From positions 1 through 64,000 of the forward strand of contig JANXOF010000081.1 of assembly GCA_025353725.1 (NCBI GenBank): DNA of 64,000 bases, given 5' to 3'. The translations under genes and the position numbers were made by a program. Below, piece by piece: positions 1-10,496 of this stretch; the first letter of the stretch is position 1; every line of letters begins with the position of its first letter. Below the pieces are notes generated by a model. The model was not told the origin of the DNA. It was given only the letters and a program-made list of their open reading frames with translations, and did not search any database. This DNA is from Polyangiaceae bacterium. GTDB taxonomy: Bacteria > Myxococcota_A > Polyangia > Polyangiales > Polyangiaceae.

Positions 1-48
1 GATCGCGGCAACGAGCGACAAGGTAACGGTTTTAGAAATCTGGACCAT
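1..48 (-). CDS. 5' end of an exported protein (partial, truncated by window edge)
   Basis: Minus strand reads AGGAGACCCGATATGGTCCAGATTTCTAAAACCGTTACCTTGTCGCTCGTTGCCGCGATC: AGGAG followed at suitable spacing by ATG and MVQISKTVTLSLVAAI, a signal-peptide-like start. Confidence 0.5.
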   Translation of the reverse strand, partial: MVQISKTVTLSLVAAI

Positions 49-526
49 ATCGGGTCTCCTAACAGAGCTGGCCCTAGTTCCGGGGGCCGATGTGGTGGCA
101 GCTGTAACGCAAGCAGACACTTGGACTGATGCTTACCTAGGCGAATGTTATGATAACGAAAATACGCAGTTTCGCAGTGCAGCATTGCGTTCGCGACAGC
201 GCTCACCCGTCACAGCTCATGCGGGTAGGTATTGCAAAAACACCAAACCTCACAAAACGTCCGAAATTGGTAGCAATCCCCTTGCCCGACTGGCCATCGC
301 ACCTACCCACCACCTCTAAAAAGACCGCCCCTTTGAGAGTTCATAGCCGCTTCTATAAACTGCTAGAAACTGCGTTATGTTGCTCAAGGCCGCAGATAGA
401 CGGCGTAAACGCGCCTAAAACTGCGGAGCGCAAGGTTACCTTTCCGCATGCAAAAACCAGCGGAAGCGTAATCGATGCAAGGCAGCAGGACAAACCTCAG
501 GGGTATCGCTATAAGCGGCCCAACCG

Positions 527-2917
527 ATGACGACGAAGGACAGAGCCCTGCCGATGAATGCGCCCGTACTCACCCCTATCACGCCAGAAGTTGTTGCCGG
601 ACACGGCTTGAAGCCCGATGAATATCAGCGGCTGCTCAAAATTCTAGCCCGAACGCCGTCCATGACGGAACTGGGCATCTTTTCGGTCATGTGGAGCGAG
701 CATTGCTCGTACAAGTCGTCGCGCGTCCACTTGCGCCGCCTCCCGACGACGGGGCCGCGCGTCATTCAAGGCCCCGGAGAGAACGCCGGCGTCGTCGACA
801 TCGGCGACGGCTTCGCGGCCGTCTTTAAGATGGAGTCACACAACCATCCGAGCTTCATCGATCCGTACCAAGGCGCGGCGACAGGCGTAGGCGGAATTTT
901 GCGCGACGTGTTCACGATGGGCGCACGGCCGATTGCGGGGCTCAACTCACTGCGCTTTGGCCGCCCCGAACACCCTCGCACGGCAGAACTTTTGCGCGGC
1001 GTCGTCGCGGGCATCGGTGGCTACGGAAATGCGATAGGCGTCCCGACTGTGGGAGGCGAAGTGCAGTTCGACGCCTCGTACGACGGCAATATCCTTGTCA
1101 ACGCGTTCACGTGCGGCGTGGCTCGCACGGACCGCATCTTTTATGGGCGCGCCGCCGGCATCGGCAATCCGATTCTCTATATTGGCACGCGCACCGGACG
1201 CGACGGCATTCACGGCGCGACGATGGCGTCCGACGAATTTGGCACTGCCAAAGAGGGAACCGGCGAGCTGGCTACGGCGAGCAGCATCAAAAAAGGCGTT
1301 CGCTCGACGATGCAAGTCGGCGATCCGTTCATGGGCAAACTGCTGCTCGAAGCGTGTCTCGAGCTCATGTCGACCGATCTCCTCGAGGGCATCCAAGACA
1401 TGGGCGCTGCGGGCCTGACGTCGTCGAGTGTCGAGATGGCGGGGCGCGCGGAAAACGGCATCGAAATCGACCTCGACGCCGTCCCGAGGCGCGCGAAAGC
1501 GATGACGCCTTACGAGATTCTCCTCAGCGAATCGCAAGAGCGAATGCTGCTCGTCGCCAAAAAGGGGAAGGAAAACGAGGTACTCGCCCTGTGCGCAAAG
1601 TGGGAGCTCGACGCGGCGATCATCGGGCGTGTCACCGACACGAAGCGCTGGGTCGTCACCGCGACGCCCGGCTACGACCCGCTGGAAGGGCTCGAGCCGA
1701 CGGGCGAAAAGCGGGTCGTCGCCGACATCCCGGTCGGCGTTCTGACGGACGACGCCCCGGTCTACGACCGGCCTCGGAAGCCCGCGCCCGTGCCCGCCGA
1801 CGTCGCCGTGCCCGAGTGTGTCGACCCAAAGGCTGCACTCCTCGGCCTTCTCGCGTCGCCAAACATTGGCTCACGCGCTTGGATTTGGCGGCAATACGAT
1901 CACATCGTGCGCGGCGGCACCGTTGTGCGACCCGGGTCGGACGCCGGCGTCGTCCGCGTTCCGTGCGAACGCGACGGCACCACGATCATGAAGCACCTCG
2001 CGTTCTCCGTCGATTGCAACGGCCGATTCGTCGCGCTTTCGCCTGAGGAGGGGGCGAAAATGGCCATCGCCGAAGTATGCCGCAACCTCGTGTGCGCGGG
2101 CGCCGAGCCTCTTGGGATTACCGATTGCCTCAACTTCGCGAGTCCCGAAGAGCCGACAACGATGGATATCTTCGCGCGCGCGGTCGACGGCCTCGCGGCG
2201 GCGTGCCTCGCGCTCGAGGTGCCTATCGTTAGCGGCAACGTGAGCCTCTACAACGAGACGAGTGACGCGACGGGGCGACACCCGATTCTTCCCACGCCAG
2301 GCGTCGCGGCCGTGGGTCTCGTCGCGCGCGAAGACGACATTGTCACGCAGTCGTTCCGAGCCGAGGGCGACGTTATCGTTCTTCTCGGCGATACCGAATG
2401 TGCACGTTCTGGCCTTGGCGGAAGCGAGTACCAGGCGCAGACGGCGGGGCGCCTCGGTGGGCCGCCACCGCGCATCGATCTCGAACTCGAAAAACGCCTT
2501 CAGCGATTCGTTCTCAGCGCGGCGCGATCACAGCTCCTTTCGAGCGCACACGACGTCTCCGATGGTGGCATGGCGGTCGCTCTCGCCGAGTGTTGCACGA
2601 CTTCAGGCGACAGCGTCATGTTCGGCGCACACGTGACGGTGCTGAATTCTGGCGGCGACACGCCGGTCGCGGCGACTCTTTTTGGCGAAGCTCCGAGCCG
2701 AATTCTCGTCTCCGTGCACAAGGAGCAAGCGAACGAGCTCCTGCGGCGTGCGGCGGAGGCCGGCGTGCTCGCACTCACCATCGGGTACACGACCGTCAGC
2801 GGCCCGAAGGCAACGCTTCGCGTCGACGTCTCAAACGGTCCGAGCTTCGAGGTCCTGACGGCAGACCTTCGAACCGCACGTGAGTCGTGCCTCGAGAGCA
2901 TCGTCGGGCGCGCGTAG
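527..2917 (+). CDS. purL: Phosphoribosylformylglycinamidine synthase subunit PurL (start may be ATG at 554)
   Basis: 796-aa ORF with PurL hallmarks ([71 protein letters not shown]). Confidence 0.97.
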   Translation: MTTKDRALPMNAPVLTPITPEVVAGHGLKPDEYQRLLKILARTPSMTELGIFSVMWSEHCSYKSSRVHLRRLPTTGPRVIQGPGENAGVVDIGDGFAAVFKMESHNHPSFIDPYQGAATGVGGILRDVFTMGARPIAGLNSLRFGRPEHPRTAELLRGVVAGIGGYGNAIGVPTVGGEVQFDASYDGNILVNAFTCGVARTDRIFYGRAAGIGNPILYIGTRTGRDGIHGATMASDEFGTAKEGTGELATASSIKKGVRSTMQVGDPFMGKLLLEACLELMSTDLLEGIQDMGAAGLTSSSVEMAGRAENGIEIDLDAVPRRAKAMTPYEILLSESQERMLLVAKKGKENEVLALCAKWELDAAIIGRVTDTKRWVVTATPGYDPLEGLEPTGEKRVVADIPVGVLTDDAPVYDRPRKPAPVPADVAVPECVDPKAALLGLLASPNIGSRAWIWRQYDHIVRGGTVVRPGSDAGVVRVPCERDGTTIMKHLAFSVDCNGRFVALSPEEGAKMAIAEVCRNLVCAGAEPLGITDCLNFASPEEPTTMDIFARAVDGLAAACLALEVPIVSGNVSLYNETSDATGRHPILPTPGVAAVGLVAREDDIVTQSFRAEGDVIVLLGDTECARSGLGGSEYQAQTAGRLGGPPPRIDLELEKRLQRFVLSAARSQLLSSAHDVSDGGMAVALAECCTTSGDSVMFGAHVTVLNSGGDTPVAATLFGEAPSRILVSVHKEQANELLRRAAEAGVLALTIGYTTVSGPKATLRVDVSNGPSFEVLTADLRTARESCLESIVGRA

Positions 2918-2953
2918 CTGAGAGCGTGATATCGTTCTTTCTGAGCTCTATTC

Positions 2954-3613
2954 ATGGCTAAGTTTCAGTCGCCGCTCCTCGGCAACAACAACAACGTTCG
3001 CCACAAGAATCGGATGTTCCACGTCCAGACGGAGGACTCGGGCGTCAACCACCCGCACATCATCACGCACCTTTTTATGGACGGTGGGCGAATCCTGAAG
3101 AGCGTGAAAAAGTCGTACGCCGAGCACGTCGGCGCCGACGGTATGAGAGTCACGGTGCAAGGACTCATGAAAGAGCAGCACCAAGCGATGATCACCGCGT
3201 TACGCGAGGGTCAATTCGACGCGATCGTCGAGGGCGGGCGCGGAGTTGCGGCCCCCGCACTCGCAAGCCTTTCCGTAGCGCCATCTGCGCACGCTTCGGA
3301 CCCTACAACAGACAAGACGGCGCTTTCGCCTGCTCCTCCACCGGCTTCCCCACTACCTTCCCTGATACCGCGAGCCAACGCGAGCGAACCGGCTGCGGAG
3401 CTGACGCTCGATTTCGATGCGTTCGAGAACTCAACTCCTCTCGCGGGGCCCGCGGAGCCTCGGTTTCCAGTGCTTTCACCGGCGCCGTTCGGACGTTCGC
3501 TGAGGCCTACGCAGACCTCTATTTTCAGCGACAAACTCGTGAGTGACAAGTCGCTCGACGAAGTGATTCTTAGCTATCTCGCAGAAGACCTCGACGCGTC
3601 ACCTCGTGAGTGA
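2954..3613 (+). CDS. Uncharacterised protein with a conserved-looking N-terminal domain and Pro/Ala/Ser-rich tail
   Basis: 219-aa ORF; compact N-terminus (about 90 aa: MAKFQSPLLGNNNNVRHKNRMFHVQTEDSGVNHPHIITHLFMDGGRILKSVKKSYAEH...), then low-complexity linker. Confidence 0.8.
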   Translation: MAKFQSPLLGNNNNVRHKNRMFHVQTEDSGVNHPHIITHLFMDGGRILKSVKKSYAEHVGADGMRVTVQGLMKEQHQAMITALREGQFDAIVEGGRGVAAPALASLSVAPSAHASDPTTDKTALSPAPPPASPLPSLIPRANASEPAAELTLDFDAFENSTPLAGPAEPRFPVLSPAPFGRSLRPTQTSIFSDKLVSDKSLDEVILSYLAEDLDASPRE

Positions 3614-3619
3614 CGAGCC

Positions 3620-5599
3620 CTACTCGCAGGCGAACGTTACTGCGATATCGAACGCCGGATCCGCCATAGCTTCCCGGTTTCGCGTCTTCAACGCTACCGT
3701 TCGACCGGTGCTTGTCGCGACACACTGAGCGAGCGCAGACGGGCAATCGGCGCACGTCGCATGGCGGAATGCGCCGCGTTCGCCAAAAAGCAGATGAACG
3801 TTCGCGACGATCGGCGTCGACGGCATTTCGTGAAGGAATCGCTGCGCACACGATGTCCACGCGCCCGCAGTTCCGTTGAGCGTGACATCCTTTGCACTGG
3901 CGGTGCCTGAGGCCCGCGGCGCGCCAACCTGAGCTCGGCACGACGCGGAGTTGAAGGTCGACGCGGACGGTACCTCGCCAGCCGCAGCCGTCGGCACGGC
4001 AGACGAAGCATCGGGCGACAGCGGCAACGACGCCCCCGAAGTCTCGGCTGCCGGCGCGGTCGCCGACGCTGAATCGACCCCCGCTGTCACGGTCGGCAAT
4101 GAGCGACCGGCCACCGTTAGCGGCCCACGTTTTGAGGTCTTTGACTCTGACGGCGGAACGGCGCTCACAGGCTGAAGCGGATCGAGGTTTGGAACGGCAG
4201 GCGCGAGCGAAGACGGAGGCGGAGAGGCGGCGAAGGAAGACACGGATGCGCCGGGCGGTAGGCCGACGTGCAGCGGCGTATCCGTCTCGAACCCACGCAC
4301 TTTTAGGCCACGCGCCAGTTCGCGAAGCCTTGGGACACCGAGAACGACGCCCGAGACAAGCCCCCCCATCACGGCAAGACTCAACGCGGCTCGTACGTAG
4401 CGAGGTCGGGCGCGTCGCCTCGATGTCGAGGCGCTCGAGAGCGCGGTCGTCACCAACGCGGCGGTAGCGACCGGCGTGATGTGGCTGCTCGTGGACAAGC
4501 CGGAAGCCACGGTAGGAGCCGACTCCACGGGCAGCACCCTCGAGCCACCCGCGAGAGCGGCGGCCGAACGCATACGCGTCGACGTGACTTCAGCGGGCGC
4601 GGCAGACGCGTGCCGCGCAGAGGCCGCGATGGCGTCGCGGATCGTGTTTCGCATCGCGCGGGCGGTCTGAAAGCGATCGTTGCGGTCCTTGGCAATGGCC
4701 CGCATCGCGACGGCCTCGAGCCCTTTGTGAACACATGCATAGTGCACCGAAGGCGCCGCAGGCGCCTCGGTAATATGCTTGAGAACAACCGCGAGCGCCG
4801 TGTCCGCCGTGAATGGCGTGCGGCCTGTAAGCAGTTGGTAGAGGATAATGCCCATCGCATAGATGTCCGAGCGCGTGTCGAGCTTCTCACCACGCGCCTG
4901 CTCCGGCGACATGTACTCGGGCGTGCCCACCACAAGCCCCTGGGTAGTCAGTCTCTGGCCATCACGGTCGCGACTCGCGTTCGGGTCGTCGTCATTTTCG
5001 GTAAGTTTCGCGATACCGAAGTCGCACACTTTGACGACATAAGCGTCTTGGTCTTCATCATTTTTCGCGCGGAGAATCATGAGATTCTCGGGCTTCAAGT
5101 CTCTGTGAATGACGCCCATCTCGTGAGCCACGGCAAGCGCCGCAAGCGCCTGCATCAAGATGTCTGCGATGTCGTCGTTCGCGAGCGGCCAGTCTTCGTG
5201 AATGACGCGGTAGAGATCGCGGCCCTCGACGTACTCCATCGCGATGTAGAGCAGCCCGTCGGGCTCTTCGCCAAAGTCGATGACCCGCATCGAATTCGGA
5301 TGATCAAGCCGACTCGCGGCTTTGGCCTCGCGATGAAATCGCCCTACAAAGCTAGGGTCGACGGCGATCGCGCGGTGCATCACCTTGACCGCGACGTTCT
5401 TCTCGAGAGCTTTGAAGTGCGCTTTGTAGACTGCACCCATCGCCCCGCCACCAAGAAAAGACTCAATCTTGTACTTCCCGGAAACGGTGCGCCCGATCAA
5501 GCTCGGATCACCGAGTTCGTGAGGCGAGCCCGCGACCGAAGCACGCGACCCTCGCGTCGGGCGCGCGGGCGGTGTGCTTCGATCGGGCTCCTGGCTCAT
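3620..5599 (-). CDS. Serine/threonine protein kinase with TM helix and Cys-containing C-terminal extracytoplasmic domain (track ORF 3620..5812; start MSQEPDRST at 5599 preferred)
   Basis: Kinase motifs LGGGAMGAVYKA, VIHRDLKPEN, VCDFGIAKL, TPEYMSPEQ; hydrophobic segment ALSLAVMGGLVSGVVLGV; C-terminal Cys-containing domain. Confidence 0.93.
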   Translation of the reverse strand: MSQEPDRSTPPARPTRGSRASVAGSPHELGDPSLIGRTVSGKYKIESFLGGGAMGAVYKAHFKALEKNVAVKVMHRAIAVDPSFVGRFHREAKAASRLDHPNSMRVIDFGEEPDGLLYIAMEYVEGRDLYRVIHEDWPLANDDIADILMQALAALAVAHEMGVIHRDLKPENLMILRAKNDEDQDAYVVKVCDFGIAKLTENDDDPNASRDRDGQRLTTQGLVVGTPEYMSPEQARGEKLDTRSDIYAMGIILYQLLTGRTPFTADTALAVVLKHITEAPAAPSVHYACVHKGLEAVAMRAIAKDRNDRFQTARAMRNTIRDAIAASARHASAAPAEVTSTRMRSAAALAGGSRVLPVESAPTVASGLSTSSHITPVATAALVTTALSSASTSRRRARPRYVRAALSLAVMGGLVSGVVLGVPRLRELARGLKVRGFETDTPLHVGLPPGASVSSFAASPPPSSLAPAVPNLDPLQPVSAVPPSESKTSKRGPLTVAGRSLPTVTAGVDSASATAPAAETSGASLPLSPDASSAVPTAAAGEVPSASTFNSASCRAQVGAPRASGTASAKDVTLNGTAGAWTSCAQRFLHEMPSTPIVANVHLLFGERGAFRHATCADCPSALAQCVATSTGRTVALKTRNREAMADPAFDIAVTFACE

Positions 5600-5678
5600 C
5601 GCGACGAGTCTACCCAACCGCCAGGGCGTACCGCCACCCCTGCCGATGCGAGGTTCGGGGTAGCTGTTCGGGGCGCGC

Positions 5679-8000
5679 ATGATACATCCGCACACCATGC
5701 CCCTTGAACGCGCACGACGTTCCATCGAAAGGCTGCGGCGGGTAGCCGAAGGCAGCCTCCACCCGACGCTGAATGCACCAAAGCTCCTCCTCGAGCCAGG
5801 TCTGGCGCGCACGCTGTTCGCGTCGCAGCTCTATTGCAGGGTCACCGACGTCGAGGCCCACGAGCTCCGAGCACGCGGCGAGGGCTACTACACGATTTGC
5901 AGTGCAGGCCACGAAGGCAACGTCGCGCTGGGTCACCTGACTCGGGCCACCGATCCAGCGCTTCTGCACTATCGAAGCGGCGCGTTTTTCCTCGCGCGCG
6001 CACGCGCGTCTTGCACACACGAGGCGGCGAGCCCTCCGCCCGGTGTTCTCGAGATTTTGCTGTCCCTGGCGGCATCCGCCGACGACCCCATTTCCGGAGG
6101 TAGGCACAAGGTGTTCGGAAGCGTCCGGTGGGGCGTTCCCCCGCAGACAAGCACGATAGCGTCACACCTTCCGAAGGCCGTGGGCATGGCCGTCGCCATC
6201 GAGCGCGCACCTCGCTTGCGCGCGCGACAGAACGCGCCGGCGCGCGCTGAAGCGCACCCGGGAATCGTCGCGACCGAGCGAGATTCCATCGTCGTTTGCT
6301 CGTTTGGCGACGCTTCACTCAACCATTCAACGGCGCAAGGAGCCATCAACGCCGCCGCGTGGGCGTCGTTCCAAAACCTCCCGGTGCCGGTGGTCTTCGT
6401 GTGCGAGGACAACGGCATCGGTGTCTCGGTGCGTACGCCCACCGGGTGGGTCGAAGCGCGCATGCGCGCGATGCCGGGCATCACCTACGTGCCCGCGGAC
6501 GGCCGCTCTCTTTCGGACGCCTACGAGGCGACCCGCTACGCCGTCGAGACATGCCGAGCGACGCGCATGCCTATCTTCCTGCATCTTCGGTGCGAGCGCG
6601 TTTGGGGCCACGCCGGGAGCGACGCCGACAGCGACTATCGGTCGACCTCCGAAATCGTAAACGCGGAAGACGCCGACCCCGTGCTTCTCACGGCCTGCTC
6701 ACTTTTGGAGGCGGGAGCGATGCGCCACGCCGAGCTCGCGGAGGAGATCGACCGCGCCGTCGACGCCGTGCGTGCACTTTCACGCGAGGCCGTCGCGAGA
6801 CCCAAACTGCGGACCCGCCACGACGTCATGAAGGCGGTCGCTCCTGAGAGCAGCGACCGTGCGTGGGCAGAGGCTCGCCGGTCCGGCTACGCGTTGATGC
6901 CCGCGGACGCGGACAAGCGAAGGCCCCTCGCCCACGGGATCCGAGCCGCGCTTGGCGACCTGATGCACAAGTACCCCGAGATGATCGTCTTCGGCGAAGA
7001 CGTCGCTGAAAAGGGCGGCGTGTACGGCATCACCGTAGGCCTGTGGAAGACGTTCGGCCCCGCGCGGGTGTTCAATACGCTCCTCGACGAGCAAGCGATC
7101 TTCGGAATGGCCATCGGCGCCGGACAGGTCGGGCTCCTTCCCGTCCCGGAGATTCAATTCCTCGCTTACGTGCACAATGCAGAAGACCAGCTGCGCGGAG
7201 AGGCGGCGACGCTGTCGTTTTTTTCGTCGGGACAGCTCGCGAATCCGATGGTGGTCCGTATCGCAGGCCTCGGTTACCAAAAGGGTTTCGGCGGGCACTT
7301 TCACAACGATAACAGTCTCGCGGTCCTTCGCGACTTGCCGGGCGTGCTCGTCGCGGTACCGTCGCGCGCCGACGACGCCGCGAAGATGCTCCGCACGCTC
7401 GTCGCGGCGGCTCGTGTGGACGGCCGCGTTTGCGTCTTCGTGGAGCCGATTGCGCTCTATCATGCGCGCGACCTGTTTCCCGGCGACGGTCGGTGGTCGT
7501 TCGCGCTACCCGCCCAGGGCGAAGCCATCGCGTTGGGCGACGTCGGGGTCTACGAGAGCTCGGTCCTCGTAGAAACGTGGGCTCAAACGATAGACATTGT
7601 TGTTTTCACGTATGGAAACGGCGTTCCCATGGCGCTCCGAGCGGCAGCAAAACTCGAAACGGAACGCGCCACGAAGGTGCGTGTCATCGATTTGCGGTGG
7701 CTCGCTCCGTTGCCCGAACGCGCGATGGTTCATCATGCGGGACAAGCTTCTTCTATCCTCATCGTCGACGAATGTAGGCGTTCAGGAAACGTGTCCGAGG
7801 CCATCTCCGCGGTGCTGGCCCAGACATACGAGCTTCGCGCCAAGCCGTTCGCGCGCGTGACCTCGGCCGACTCGTTCATCCCGCTCGCCGAGGCCGCGAA
7901 TCTCGTGCTCCTGCAAGAGACCGAAATTTTCGATGCGTTGAGCGTTTTGGCGCGCGCGCTCGAGCCTCGCTTTGAAAGCGCGGAAGGAGCCGCGTCGTGA
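5679..8000 (+). CDS. Thiamine-pyrophosphate-dependent 2-oxoacid dehydrogenase E1, alpha and beta subunits fused (start may be 5697)
   Basis: N-terminal E1alpha-like half (GHEGNVALGHLTRATDPALLHYRSG; TPP region GDASLNHSTAQGAINAA...CEDNGIGVS) and C-terminal E1beta-like half (FGEDVAEKGGVYGITVGL...NTLLDEQAIFGMAIGAG). Confidence 0.9.
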   Translation: MIHPHTMPLERARRSIERLRRVAEGSLHPTLNAPKLLLEPGLARTLFASQLYCRVTDVEAHELRARGEGYYTICSAGHEGNVALGHLTRATDPALLHYRSGAFFLARARASCTHEAASPPPGVLEILLSLAASADDPISGGRHKVFGSVRWGVPPQTSTIASHLPKAVGMAVAIERAPRLRARQNAPARAEAHPGIVATERDSIVVCSFGDASLNHSTAQGAINAAAWASFQNLPVPVVFVCEDNGIGVSVRTPTGWVEARMRAMPGITYVPADGRSLSDAYEATRYAVETCRATRMPIFLHLRCERVWGHAGSDADSDYRSTSEIVNAEDADPVLLTACSLLEAGAMRHAELAEEIDRAVDAVRALSREAVARPKLRTRHDVMKAVAPESSDRAWAEARRSGYALMPADADKRRPLAHGIRAALGDLMHKYPEMIVFGEDVAEKGGVYGITVGLWKTFGPARVFNTLLDEQAIFGMAIGAGQVGLLPVPEIQFLAYVHNAEDQLRGEAATLSFFSSGQLANPMVVRIAGLGYQKGFGGHFHNDNSLAVLRDLPGVLVAVPSRADDAAKMLRTLVAAARVDGRVCVFVEPIALYHARDLFPGDGRWSFALPAQGEAIALGDVGVYESSVLVETWAQTIDIVVFTYGNGVPMALRAAAKLETERATKVRVIDLRWLAPLPERAMVHHAGQASSILIVDECRRSGNVSEAISAVLAQTYELRAKPFARVTSADSFIPLAEAANLVLLQETEIFDALSVLARALEPRFESAEGAAS

Positions 8001-8674
8001 CGAACTGCCTGGCGCTCTCCCCCACGTCGGACCCGAACCGCTTCGTCACATCCGACGGCACGTTCCTCGTTCCGCCCGAGGGGTGGGTCTGTCTGCCACC
8101 CGGAGATGCAGGGCTCACCCGGCGCGTAAAGCTCGCAGGACCCTCGTGGGCGGTCGTCGAAAAGCGCGGTCGAAAGCTGTTTTCGAAAGGCCTATGGGCT
8201 CCCCGCGAAATCATCGCTTCGGAGCGTGTGAAGCTCGAGGAAGAACGAGCGACCGAGGGATACGCGAAGAAGCGACAGGCTGACGCCGCGCGCCGCGAGC
8301 GAACGCAAGCGGACTACGTCGTCACGTTCGAACGCGAGGTGTTGACCTTCCTCAATTTCTCCAAAGAATGGCGGCTCCTCGGCGAGGTGATGGCGCGAAA
8401 AGTCGCCGCTCACGCAACACCGGTAGGCAGCGGTACAGTCGCGCGAACCAAACGTATCGAGGTAGGCGAACGCGCAGAAGCTGCGGTCATCGCGTGGATG
8501 CGTCACCAAACGACGGCGTACGACAGCCTCCAGATTCCGCGCATCAAGGGCAAGCGACGGGAGGTTCGGCGCGAGCTCGCACGCGTTTCCCGCGGCGTCC
8601 TCGAGCAGCATCGACGAGACGTACCCCACGCGATTCACGGATGCCCCCTTTGCTCGGCGATCGTGCCCGTTTAG
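7997..8674 (+). CDS. DUF2293-like protein
   Basis: 225-aa ORF overlapping the previous stop by 4 bp; motif stretch ATPVGSGTVARTKRIEVGERAEAAVIAWMRHQTTAYDSLQIPRIKGKRREVRRELAR recalled as typical of DUF2293. Confidence 0.75.
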   Translation: MTNCLALSPTSDPNRFVTSDGTFLVPPEGWVCLPPGDAGLTRRVKLAGPSWAVVEKRGRKLFSKGLWAPREIIASERVKLEEERATEGYAKKRQADAARRERTQADYVVTFEREVLTFLNFSKEWRLLGEVMARKVAAHATPVGSGTVARTKRIEVGERAEAAVIAWMRHQTTAYDSLQIPRIKGKRREVRRELARVSRGVLEQHRRDVPHAIHGCPLCSAIVPV

Positions 8675-8711
8675 CCTTAGAGGCTTACGGATTCTCCCCA
8701 AGCTGATACCG

Positions 8712-9644
8712 TTGGAGGGAGTGCCTGAGTCGCCGCAGTCAGCTCAAAACAAAGGGGTATCGTCCGGCCGTGGGCGAATGCAAAGGCGGTCGATGTCGAT
8801 ATCCCGCGCGGCCGCGTGGGTGACCTACTTCGCGTGCAGCTCGCTGTGCGCTTCGACTACGGCAATGGCCGCGGGTCAAGCAAGTCGGATGTGTGCAGCT
8901 CGCGCAGAGAGCGCACAAACGGAGCGGAAAGAATCGCATCTTCTCCGAGCGCGCGAATCACTCATCTCGTGCGCTGACGAATCGTGTCCTAAAGCAATTC
9001 GCACGGATTGCGTGCGATGGCTCGCTGAAGTCGACGGAGATATTCCCTCTATCGTCGTTAAGACCACTACCGGAAACGGGGTCGAGGTCACCGATGTCAG
9101 AGTCTATATCGACAGCGTGCTCGTCGAGCAGCGCATCGACGGTGCCGCGATTCGCGTCGACCCGGGCAAGCGGGTCGTGCGGATGGAGCGCGGCTCCGCA
9201 TCCGTGTCGCAAGAGATCGTCGCTCACGTGGGCGATCGAAATCGTCCCGTGCGGCTTTCCTTCCCGGCCGCAGTCGACGGCAAGAAGCCAGGCGAACCAG
9301 TTGCGAAAACCGCGGTCCAGCTGAAGCCAACCGACGCGCCGCACAAAAGCGTTGCTCCCTGGGTCGTCGGGGCCCTTGGACTCGCCGCGTTGGGCGGTGG
9401 TGCATTCCTAACCGCCACGGGGTGGAAGACGAGGGGATACTTAGCGAACAGCTGCGCGCCGACGCATAGCTGCTCCAACGCAGACGTCAGCGCCGCAAAA
9501 ACCAAGATCCTTGCGGGCGACCTCACGATGGCAGGCGGCGCCGTGGTTCTCGCTATCGCGTTATACCTAGCGCTTACCGCAACCAGCGTGCAGGCAGACA
9601 CGCCAAAAGCCAATGCATCGAGCTTTGGCATCCTCCGCTTTTGA
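8712..9644 (+). CDS. Exported/membrane protein of unknown function
   Basis: 310-aa ORF; signal-like N-terminus, Cys-rich segment, C-terminal hydrophobic segments (VVGALGLAALGGGAFLTATGW, LTMAGGAVVLAIALYLALTAT). Confidence 0.75.
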   Translation: MEGVPESPQSAQNKGVSSGRGRMQRRSMSISRAAAWVTYFACSSLCASTTAMAAGQASRMCAARAESAQTERKESHLLRARESLISCADESCPKAIRTDCVRWLAEVDGDIPSIVVKTTTGNGVEVTDVRVYIDSVLVEQRIDGAAIRVDPGKRVVRMERGSASVSQEIVAHVGDRNRPVRLSFPAAVDGKKPGEPVAKTAVQLKPTDAPHKSVAPWVVGALGLAALGGGAFLTATGWKTRGYLANSCAPTHSCSNADVSAAKTKILAGDLTMAGGAVVLAIALYLALTATSVQADTPKANASSFGILRF

Positions 9645-9650
9645 CAGCAC

Positions 9651-10496
9651 TTACTCCGTCATTTTCAAAAGCACGTCATCCACCTGAACATGAAACTCGG
9701 GATGCCCTCGGTCAGCGTCGTAGTACGGAAGGCCTACGGCAACGGTCACCATTCCGGGCGCGACGTCGTGAAGTGTAATCGTTGTTGCGGCCTGCCCGTC
9801 AACTTTCAACGATGCGGTTAACAACGACAAGTCTACCGTCAATTCAAGAAGCGACCAAACATCGACGGGCCAAGGTTCCGTTTTCGCGTTGGAGAAGACC
9901 GGCATGCCCGCGTCAGGTGGCGAAGAGCTAAAATTCAGAATAGTCGTCCCGGCCGTCATGGCGACACCGACTAAGCCTGTGTCACGCATTCCGTCGTTCA
10001 CGACAACGCTCAGGATTTGTCCGTACTCACCGCTCGACGGACGGCGATCTAGCCGAACGCGACTGCGATAATAGACCTGTCGACTCGAGCGCTTTTCGTA
10101 ATAGAGGTACGTGTTGGCTTTCGTACCGGCATCTTCAATCGGCTGGGCCGCAATTGAAAATTCGGCGAAGCGCAGACCTTCAGGCGGTGGCGGACTCGAC
10201 ACGATACTGTTCGAACCGCTACCAGTCGACGTCGTCCCCGACCATCTCCCGACGGGGTTCGTGCGCTCGAAGCCATCGCAAAAAACGCCCGGCTGATTGC
10301 ATTCCGCAACGGTTACGCCCGACTCCAACGGTTCGAAACCAGAATCACTGCCGGATTTCACTTTGGTAGGCGGCCGCGGTCCTTCGATTCCACCTTCGGC
10401 GCCGACGTTTGGGTCGTCGGTGAAGCCGTCGAATCCTCCCGCGAGGCTGCAGGCGGTGACAGCGAAGACTCCGCCGAAGGTCATCCATCTCCTCAT
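9651..10496 (-). CDS. Predicted lipoprotein, beta-sandwich-like
   Basis: 281-aa ORF with lipobox-like N-terminus (MRRWMTFGGVFAVTACSLAGG) and CDGFER...W pattern. Confidence 0.75.
   Translation of the reverse strand: MRRWMTFGGVFAVTACSLAGGFDGFTDDPNVGAEGGIEGPRPPTKVKSGSDSGFEPLESGVTVAECNQPGVFCDGFERTNPVGRWSGTTSTGSGSNSIVSSPPPPEGLRFAEFSIAAQPIEDAGTKANTYLYYEKRSSRQVYYRSRVRLDRRPSSGEYGQILSVVVNDGMRDTGLVGVAMTAGTTILNFSSSPPDAGMPVFSNAKTEPWPVDVWSLLELTVDLSLLTASLKVDGQAATTITLHDVAPGMVTVAVGLPYYDADRGHPEFHVQVDDVLLKMTE

Noticed and set aside
121-154. Possible sigma70 promoter TTGGAC...TATGAT upstream of purL
   Set aside because: Spacer is about 22 nt, too long for a convincing promoter.
150-530. 126-aa plus-strand ORF (and 92..319) upstream of purL
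   Set aside because: Unnatural composition, no motif, no RBS; overlaps purL start. Treated as spurious.
1111-2046. 311-aa Arg-rich ORF inside purL
   Set aside because: Out-of-frame Arg/His-rich translation typical of high-GC frame shadows.
4481-5707. 408-aa plus-strand ORF antisense to the Ser/Thr kinase
   Set aside because: High-GC antisense shadow ORF; the minus strand has intact kinase motifs.
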